The position numbers were made by a program, and so were the translations under genes. DNA of 9,670 bases from Omnitrophica bacterium RBG_13_46_9 (GTDB lineage Bacteria; Omnitrophota; Gorgyraeia; JABMRN01; RBG-13-46-9): assembly GCA_001804045.1 (NCBI GenBank), contig MHFD01000070.1:15293-24962 (forward strand), read 5' to 3'. Position 1 is the stretch's first letter, and each line of letters opens with the position of its first letter. The notes under the pieces were generated by a model. That model was not told the DNA's origin, made no database searches, and saw only the letters and a list, made by a program, of their open reading frames with translations. Below are positions 1-5,500 of this stretch, in pieces.

Positions 1-627
1 AAGATCGGCGTTCCTATCGTTTGCAAAAGCCGCCCTTTTATTAAGCGGTATAAAGACGTCGTTATCTCTTGTTAAAATAACGTTAAGCCCCCGACTCTCC
101 AAATACCTTTTTAATCTTTTGGAGATATCCAGCACTATGTCTTTTTCTCTGGTTCCGTATTTGCTTATTGCTCCCGGGTCCCTACCGCCGTGCCCGGGGT
201 CTATTACTATGGTTTTTATCTGATATAATTTTGCGATCGGGACAGGCGGTTCCTTTAGGCCAAGCACATATTCTGATACAAACAAAGCCGTTTTGATAGG
301 AATATAGGCCGTGCCGTCTTTATATTCTAACGGGTGGTCCAGTTCTATGGGCCTTTCGTTCACAAGCGCGATATTGGAACCGGGCCTCAGCACGATGGTT
401 TTATTGCCTTTTTTCACCTCTATCCTCTGCGAAACCAGGTCCCAATTCCAACCCAGGTTATAGTAATCACAGAACCTCAAAAGGGACACGTATTGCACAT
501 TATTAAAAATCAGGCTCTGATTATAAAGAGTATTATCCGGTATTCGAATAATCTCGGCATGATATGCGCAACCCGAAAGAGTTATGATTATGGCAAGAAA
601 TAAAACGATAATATTATTCTTATTCAT
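1..627 (-). CDS. N-acetylmuramoyl-L-alanine amidase (Amidase_3), lipoprotein, 3' end beyond window
   Basis: This is the first 209 codons of a zinc-dependent amidase that cleaves the bond between N-acetylmuramic acid and L-alanine in peptidoglycan. I translated it directly; the frame is open to the window edge. Residues 1-20 are a lipoprotein signal ending in the lipobox LSGC, so the mature protein starts at Cys20 and should be membrane-anchored. Residues about 30-125 resemble a copper-amine-oxidase-N-like domain (YVSLLRFCDYYNLGWNWD, AYIPIKTA), a substrate-binding add-on common in such amidases. The catalytic domain starts at about 137 with TIVIDPGHGGRDPGA. His146 and Glu161 (in TREKD) are the first two expected zinc ligands; the third (SIH motif) should lie just past the edge. 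The frame continues into LTRDNDVFIPLNKRAAFAN, typical of the family. The ATG at 627 is preceded by a weak AGG-containing site. The role as a cell-wall hydrolase is inferred from the family. Confidence 0.93.
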   Translation of the reverse strand, partial: MNKNNIIVLFLAIIITLSGCAYHAEIIRIPDNTLYNQSLIFNNVQYVSLLRFCDYYNLGWNWDLVSQRIEVKKGNKTIVLRPGSNIALVNERPIELDHPLEYKDGTAYIPIKTALFVSEYVLGLKEPPVPIAKLYQIKTIVIDPGHGGRDPGAISKYGTREKDIVLDISKRLKRYLESRGLNVILTRDNDVFIPLNKRAAFANDRNADL

Positions 628-653
628 TACCTAAGGTCTCTATAATGAGTCAT

Positions 654-682
654 AATATAACATAACCGTCGCTAATCCTCAA
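654..682 (-). promoter_or_regulatory. Candidate sigma70-type promoter for the amidase
   Basis: On the minus strand there is TTGAGG (682-677), a 17-nt spacer and TATATT (659-654). Transcription would start near 647, giving a leader of about 20 nt before the ATG at 627. It matches the housekeeping consensus at 4 of 6 and 5 of 6 positions and is placed where a promoter is needed. It is unverified. Confidence 0.5.
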
Positions 683-722
683 GGGATTTCGGTTGACTCG
701 AAACCCATTAATTCGACAGCTC

Positions 723-900
723 TTAGCTCATAGGTTATAGGTAGTAGGTTGTAGGGGTACTCGTTACGTAGGACGTGGGACGTCCGCTCGCTTACGCTCG
801 CTCGGACGATGGACGATTCGAGCTTGTGTCATTGACGAAAAAACGTGTCATTGCGAGATGCCTTGTATTTTTGAGCGCATCGAAGCAATCTCTTTCGAAA
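723..900. repeat. Degenerate short-word intergenic repeats (REP-like)
   Basis: No coding frame with family character is visible here. The stretch is built of short degenerate words. Variants of TAGGTTATAGG/TAGTAGGTTGTAGG lie at about 730-756. Next comes a palindromic GGACGTCC followed by CGTCCG (781-786) and CGGACG (803-808) around alternating CTCGCT units. A split TCATTGCGAG (848-857) ... CGAAGCAATCT (881-891) pattern follows, which I recall as a widespread dispersed intergenic repeat in many bacteria. A partial copy, GTGTCATTGACG, lies at about 826-837. I see no RNA gene or operon structure in it. Confidence 0.6.
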
Positions 901-954
901 AGGTTACGGTAAGCAGTTAGAAGTTGCAAATGTTGCGGAGGTTGCTAAAGATTG

Positions 955-997
955 CAGAGGTTGCATAGCGCAAAGAAAGCAACATATGCAACCTCTG
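955..997. repeat. 13-bp inverted repeat, hairpin with 17-nt loop
   Basis: CAGAGGTTGCATA (955-967) is perfectly complementary to TATGCAACCTCTG (985-997). The flanks carry decayed copies of the same GTTGC words (about 923-950 and 998-1015), so the hairpin seems to have grown out of a short-word repeat array. No T-run follows on either strand, so a terminator is unlikely. Confidence 0.7.
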
Positions 998-1048
998 AAA
1001 CTTCTGCGACCTATGAAACATAAGACGTGAAATTCGACAGTCGTAATT

Positions 1049-1084
1049 CGAAATTCGTATACGAATAACGGATTTCGAATTTCG
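1049..1084. repeat. Nested inverted repeats rich in TTCG/CGAA
   Basis: CGAAATTCG (1049-1057) is the inverse of CGAATTTCG (1076-1084), and a perfect 14-bp palindrome, ATTCGTATACGAAT, lies at 1053-1066. This looks like a simple-word palindromic repeat. I see no adjacent gene that it would control. Confidence 0.6.
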
Positions 1085-1103
1085 CTATATATAATTGGTT
1101 GAC

Positions 1104-1263
1104 TTCCTATAAGGAAAGGGGTGACAGCCCCGCCCTTTCTGTCAAAGTATTGTCTTACTGAAAGGGCGTGGCGTCAAGAGGGGAAAACTACGTTTTCCCC
1201 TATGAAATTTAAAGACCCTCTCGCAAGAGAGGGTCTTTAAATTGGTGGAGGTGCCGGGATTTG
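1104..1263. repeat. Hairpin module copy A ending in a tmRNA 3'-end copy
   Basis: In order on the plus strand there is a short palindrome TTCCT-ATA-AGGAA (1104-1116) and a stem CGCCCTTTC/GAAAGGGCG (1131-1139 and 1160-1168). These are followed by a 10-bp stem AGGGGAAAAC/GTTTTCCCCT with a 3-nt loop (1179-1201), and a perfect 17-bp stem with loop GCAA (1206-1243). Last comes a copy of the tmRNA 3' end and its flank (1240-1263), identical over 24 nt to 1614-1637. The same order of elements recurs about 370-380 nt to the right in copy B. Linkers GTGAC (1121), GCGTCA (1171) and TGAAATT (1203) are shared, while the stem sequences differ yet stay complementary. Function is unknown; see findings. Confidence 0.8.
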
Positions 1264-1380
1264 CCTACTACGGCGCGGCGGAGCGCGCCTGCGTAGGCTC
1301 CCCTCGCGCCCTGACGGCCGGTCTTTGACTTACGGCCTTTTCCTCCCTTTGGTCGGCGGGCACTCGCTTCAAATCCCGGC
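1253..1380. repeat. GC-rich palindromic segment bounded by inverted GCCGGGATTTG
   Basis: GCCGGGATTTG (1253-1263), which is part of the tmRNA T-arm copy, is inverted as CAAATCCCGGC at 1370-1380, enclosing 106 bp. The interior begins with a hairpin: CCTAC (1264-1268) with GTAGG (1293-1297) and GGCGCG (1272-1277) with CGCGCC (1284-1289). GGCCG/CGGCC words follow. It is clearly more GC-rich than its surroundings. It could be a REP-like element that disrupted a longer tmRNA 3' copy, or simply a large imperfect palindrome. No gene is present. Confidence 0.6.
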
Positions 1381-1418
1381 TGTTGCAAAGCAACACTTCT
1401 GTAAAGAGGATAGGATAG

Positions 1419-1453
1419 AACAAGGGAAGGAGAAATATTCTCCTTCCCTTGTT
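1419..1453. terminator. Perfect 16-bp hairpin, terminator-like
   Basis: AACAAGGGAAGGAGAA (1419-1434) pairs perfectly with TTCTCCTTCCCTTGTT (1438-1453) around loop ATA. It has a T-rich flank on the plus side (TTATTT), so it could stop transcription, but no gene ends here. It may be the outermost hairpin of module copy B. Just before it, TGTTGC-AAA-GCAACA (1381-1395) is another small hairpin. Confidence 0.6.
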
Positions 1454-1479
1454 ATTTAGAACACTTGATTTTTCGAGTT

Positions 1480-1637
1480 TCCTATTAGGAGGGGAGTACA
1501 GTGACCCGGCACTAATTTTGAATGAAATTAGTGCCGGGGAGCGTCATAGAGGGGAACCTCAGGTTCCCCTCTTGAAATTAAAAAATGCCATTATTTTCAT
1601 AGTGGCATTTTTTAATTGGTGGAGGTGCCGGGATTTG
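1480..1637. repeat. Hairpin module copy B, fused to the genuine tmRNA 3' end
   Basis: It has the same order as copy A: palindrome TCCTA-T-TAGGA (1480-1490); 14-bp stem CCCGGCACTAATTT/AAATTAGTGCCGGG (1505-1518 and 1525-1538); AGAGGGGAAC/GTTCCCCTCT (1548-1557 and 1563-1572); and 15-bp stem AATTAAAAAATGCCA/TGGCATTTTTTAATT (1576-1590 and 1603-1617). It runs directly into the tmRNA 3' end. Linkers GTGAC (1501), GCGTCA (1541) and TGAAATT (1573) match copy A, whereas the stems are different sequences. Confidence 0.8.
1576..1617 (-). terminator. Rho-independent terminator of ssrA
   Basis: A 15-bp stem begins at the last base of the encoded CCA of tmRNA. Read on the minus strand, the descending arm is TGGCATTTTTTAATT, which supplies the T-run, followed by TCAAGAGG. 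Its position directly after the RNA gene makes a termination role likely. The arms are symmetrical, so it could also act on plus-strand transcription. Confidence 0.75.
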
Positions 1638-2007
1638 AACCCGGGTCCCCGTCTTTAAACCGAGAAGTGTCTACATGTTTAGTCTGCCTTTTATCTTTTC
1701 CTTTCTAACTCCGGTAAACTGGATTTAGAAAGAAGCATTTTCCGTTAAGTTTCGCTTAGGGACCGAAAACTAGCCCCCAAGCTATCCTGCTTAATTGGAC
1801 TCCGTATTAGTATCCCAGGACACTTACTAATGGAGCTGTTCCTAGAAATGTAGGAACATGTAACGCATCCTCGGCCAAGATTGCCTCAGCCTCGGCTACT
1901 GGATTGTAGTTTGCGTTTATGTTTTTGCCAGGTGTTTATAGAGGCCTCCTAGCAACCTCTACATGCTGCTTCTCGACCAAAAATCCGGGTCGAAACCTTT
2001 CACCCCC
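1617..2007 (-). ncRNA. ssrA: tmRNA (transfer-messenger RNA)
   Basis: This RNA rescues ribosomes stalled on broken mRNAs by acting first as alanyl-tRNA and then as a short mRNA encoding a degradation tag. The 5' end GGGGGTG (2007-2001) pairs with CACCTCC before an encoded ACCA (1617), and the third pair is G-U, the alanine identity element. The T-arm GGGTTCAAATCCC and the long H2 helix (CGAGAAG at 1975-1969 with CTTCTCG at 1667-1661) are present. Pseudoknot PK1 has two 6-bp stems (1961-1956 with 1944-1939, and 1955-1950 with 1930-1925). Length is 391 nt, usual for a one-piece tmRNA. The resume codon is probably GCA at 1914, after ATAAAC. The tag frame then runs ANYNPVAEAEAILAED and on to a TAA at 1809-1807, which gives 35 codons and no Ala-Ala end (see findings). 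The gene lies 30 nt downstream of smpB on the same strand. Confidence 0.97.
1807..1914 (-). other. Putative tmRNA tag reading frame (35 codons)
   Basis: It starts at GCA (1914-1912), aligned with the conserved context TAAAC-GCA-AAC, and encodes ANYNPVAEAEAILAED followed by 19 more residues, ending LGY before TAA (1809-1807). It reads through the hairpin TGTTCCTA/TAGGAACA (1858-1837). Usual tags are about 9-15 residues ending in LAA or similar. One extra base after GAGGC (about 1885) would give ANYNPVAEA followed by TGA, so a one-base deletion or sequence error is possible. The resume codon is well placed by comparison; the end of the tag is uncertain. Confidence 0.5.
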
Positions 2008-2037
2008 TTATTGGTTTAAATTCGCCGATTTGGCGAG

Positions 2038-2496
2038 TTATGTCTTTCTTCGTAACGCCCGATCGATTTCGAGCTTGGCTTCTTTACGTTTTATAGCTTC
2101 GCGTTTATCGTAACTCTTTTTTCCTTGCGCAAGCACTATTTCGATTTTTGCAAGCCCCTTTTTAAAGTAGAGCCTGAGCGGGATCAGCGTCAGACCTTTA
2201 TTGGACACTCTGTCGGCAAGGTAGCGTATCTCTTTCTTACGCAAGAGAAGCTTCCTCGCTCTTTTCGGATCTACCTCATCCCGGCGCGCAAACTCATAAG
2301 GGGTTATATGTAAATTATATAAGAAAATTTCCCCTCTTTCAACCTTCGCGAAACCGTCTTTAAGGTTCGCCTGTCTTTTGCGTATGGACTTTATTTCACT
2401 GCCCTTGAGCTCGATTCCGGATTCGAAACTCTCAAGTAGAAAATAGTCACGCTGTGCCTGCCTGTTGGTAACTATAGTGTCATTATTTTTTGCCAT
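2038..2496 (-). CDS. smpB: SsrA-binding protein SmpB
   Basis: SmpB binds the tRNA-like domain of tmRNA and brings it to stalled ribosomes, where its C-terminal tail probes the empty mRNA channel. The 152 residues match the usual size of the family. Family signatures are visible in order: NRQAQRDYFLLESFESGIEL with KGSEIKSIR (residues 11-39), NLHITPYEFA (61-70), ARKLLLRKKEI (80-90), GLTLIPLRLYFKKGLAKIEI (101-120) and GKKSYDKREAIKRKEAK (125-141). The tail is basic and ends in DRALRRKT. The ATG at 2496 has only a weak upstream site (ACGGA). A promoter-like sequence sits 21-50 nt upstream. The stop is 30 nt before the 5' end of ssrA, its RNA partner. I see no convincing promoter in that gap, so a shared transcript processed to mature tmRNA is the likely arrangement. 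Confidence 0.97.
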   Translation of the reverse strand: MAKNNDTIVTNRQAQRDYFLLESFESGIELKGSEIKSIRKRQANLKDGFAKVERGEIFLYNLHITPYEFARRDEVDPKRARKLLLRKKEIRYLADRVSNKGLTLIPLRLYFKKGLAKIEIVLAQGKKSYDKREAIKRKEAKLEIDRALRRKT

Positions 2497-2516
2497 ATTC
2501 CGTCGAGGTACTTATT

Positions 2517-2545
2517 ATAATAGCACAATTCCGACTTAAAATCAA
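2517..2545 (-). promoter_or_regulatory. Candidate promoter for smpB-ssrA
   Basis: On the minus strand there is TTGATT (2545-2540), a 17-nt spacer and TATTAT (2522-2517), overlapping a consensus TATAAT at 2519-2514. It lies in the 56-nt gap after the stop of the giant gene, so smpB can be transcribed independently of it. It is a sequence match only. Confidence 0.55.
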
Positions 2546-2552
2546 GCTCCCC

Positions 2553-5500
2553 TTAAGCAGCTATTAGCAGTTGGCGCTGACTGTCGTAGATTCGCTTAAG
2601 TCCTTCAAAATCAACGGGTTCCGCTTTCGGAATAAATATATAAAGCTTCGGTCCGAGCCGGCGAATGCCTATATTCCTGTCCGCAGCCTCTTCCCCGAAG
2701 GCAAGCCTTGTCGCCGCTTCAAGCATTTCGAGAAGCCTGATATACCCAAGACCGTTTTCCGGGAAATCCTCGGGCAGTTGCACACCGGCAAAGAACGCCC
2801 CCGTCTCCGGCCTGTCTCCTCCTCGCAGGTAATCAAACGCTTTGTCTTCAAGCACATCTTTGCTTCCCAGTATGACGACGTTCGATAGCGGCACGTTCAT
2901 GCCGGATTTTTTAGCCTTTTCTATCTCCTCGCCTATCGACCGGGCAAGCTCTGTTCCGTTCCTCCGCCTGACTACAATATTTTCCAGTCCATTCCTTCGC
3001 GAGAGGTGAGACAAACGGTTCAAAAGCCCCTGGATACAGGAACGCTGCGCCTCCGGTATCCAGCTAGTATCAAGTCCGATGACGATCTTTTCGTTTTTCT
3101 TTTTGGCCTCTAATGCCTTCAATACAAGCGTATCCGCGAGATCAGCCGCGATTCCTGTTCTCTGAGCGACGACATCTTCTGAGACGGGGCTATCCGCCTC
3201 GGTCAGATCGTTTCCTCTGTCACCGCTTAATTTCGCGAAGTCACGGTTATCGACCGACGCAAAAAGAACTTCCACGCTTAGTTCTTCGGCCAGTGTCTTT
3301 TCTTCCGATTCCAGACCTTGTATTGTACGACTCAATCCCTCAACCCGCTCTTGTTTTGCTTCTGCGATCTTTTTATAACCGTGAGTCTGCCCATCAATAC
3401 TGGCGACAACCGAAGGACCGTCCGCCAACTTCGCAAGTTCAGAGCGCTTACTTCCAAGGTTACGCACTATCATCCTGTATTGCGCATATATCTCTTCCAG
3501 GGTATTAAGCCTGATTCCCATCGCTTTGAACCGTTTTCTCTGTTGAGAGATTTTGATGAACATGTTACCTATTGACTTTTCTATATTTCCGTTCACCCGG
3601 TCGAATTCATTGAGTTTGAATATCTCTCTTTTTTCAATATATCCGCGTTCAAAAGTGGCCCGTTCCCTCATGTAGATCCTGAAAAAATGGCATGCCTGCC
3701 TGTACACCGACGTGGCAAGCCAGGGCTTGTTGATCTTATCATAGTAAAGGGCACGGTCGCTTAATATGGCTATCTCCTTTAATTTCAACTCAAATAAGAC
3801 TTTACCAGACCATCGTTTCTCATGGCCTGCCTGATATTTCTTTTTCGTCATCCAGAGGTTTCGCGCCCGGGTAGGAGAGGAGGACCATTCCGCTAAATAC
3901 GCCTTTTCGAGAGCCTCACGCACCCTGTCCGTTATGTCCAATCCCTGGAACTGGAACTCCGTAAAGAGTTGATTGAGAGGTATGATCGTCAACCGGTCGA
4001 TAAGAAAGACGATATAATCTTCGGCCATTATGCGGATCTCGCCGTCAGCGTGGCGACAAGTGGCGACAAGCTCGGGAAAGTAATTCCAGAGACCCAGAAG
4101 CGCGTCTCTTAGGTGTCCTTCGGTACTTTCATTTATGTGCTTTATCTCGGGCAGCGCGCGATAATACGAATGTTCCACGTTACAGCGTTGCTTTTCAATA
4201 CCGGCGTGGGCTTTTTCCACATATTCCTTCAAAGACCCGAGCGCCTGCTGAAGCGCTTCGATGCTTTCGAACCCCTTTACTTCCTTGCGCTCGACGACAC
4301 GTTCTCCGCCGGACACCCACATATGTGGCTGTATAACGGCGGCAATATCGAGATCGGTTTCAAGGAATTCTCTCTGCTCTATCCTTCTGCCGGAGTCTTC
4401 CTTTATGACTTGAATAGCTGCGCGGATTTCCTCGAGCTCAGCTTCTATGGCCGCTCTGCGAGATGCATCGACATCGTCTGTCTTCCTGTGGTATATCTCA
4501 TCGCGCCACTCTTGATAGGTTTTGTCGACTCTTTCGTTGAACGCATCATCGATAAAGCCCGCCAGCGCCATGAGCTCATGGACAATGGCTCTTCCTTTGT
4601 CCGGACACGTGCTGCATATATTGATGCCATAGAGCGGGCTTGAGTGCGCTTCAAATATTGTCTTATGGCTTGGCCAAACGTGAAGCACGTTAAGCTGTCT
4701 CTCTTTAATAAGCTTCTGCATGATACGATATGGAAATACGTAGCCGAGTTTCTCTATGATAAACGTGCGGACCGCGGCGAGTTCTTCTTCTTCGCCGAGC
4801 GCGTTATCCCCAACGGGTAAAATCCTGTTTCCCCTTCCGAAAACATGCCACTGACCAGCGTTCTCTCCCGATTTTGCGTAAAAATTCGCTATGAATTTGT
4901 CAATAAGCAGCTCTTGGACTTTCCATTTTATATAGGATGAAATCGTGGTATCCCTGAAGAACGCGCGTATTGCCGTAGATCGCTGTATTCCGGACGAATC
5001 AAGGGTGCTGCCTATTGAAGAGATATCGGGTGCGCCGTATATTCCCGATTCGAGCAACTCATCGAATGTCATGCTCCTGGTCTCTTCGGTTAATTTGCTG
5101 AAGTCGCGGTTTTCCTGTTTCGCTTTTTTACCCATCGCCAATGCTTCATCCACGAGAGCTTTGACGTTACGGTTTGATGTCTTCCTGTCAGAAACGGTGC
5201 TCGGGTCTACCTGTGCCCTTTTGGCGATTTCGCGCTGTGTTTTCGCGCCGCCGTGCTCCAGGAACCATTGCGCTGATCCCATAATCGCCACGTCTGTTCC
5301 CAGCGGTTCAGTTGGTTCTTTCACAAGATAGAGGCCTTCGGACTCGAGTTCGTCTCTCACTGACTGATTCACCCTTGCCTGGTATGAAATTGTGCTTCTA
5401 TTCAGGCCTGTTTTTAACGCAATGGCCTTGACCGTGACTTCCCTGCCCTTACTTCTCAAGTACTGGATGGCTTCGAGAATGGACAAGCTTGAACGGGAAA

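Noticed and set aside
1240..1380. A tRNA gene or second tmRNA suggested by GGTGGAGGTGCCGGGATTTG and CAAATCCCGGC
   Set aside because: Only the 3' T-arm/acceptor part is present, without the matching 5' arm, D-arm or anticodon; it is a partial copy.
1449..1658. Plus-strand open frame ending in WWRCRDLNPGPRL
   Set aside because: Its end is the antisense of the tmRNA T-arm, a classic spurious translation, and its body crosses three perfect hairpins.
4485..4650. Possible zinc metallopeptidase site in the giant protein (VHELMALAGF near CSTC)
   Set aside because: HELMA lacks the second His of HExxH, and no further ligand is evident, so an active peptidase cannot be claimed.
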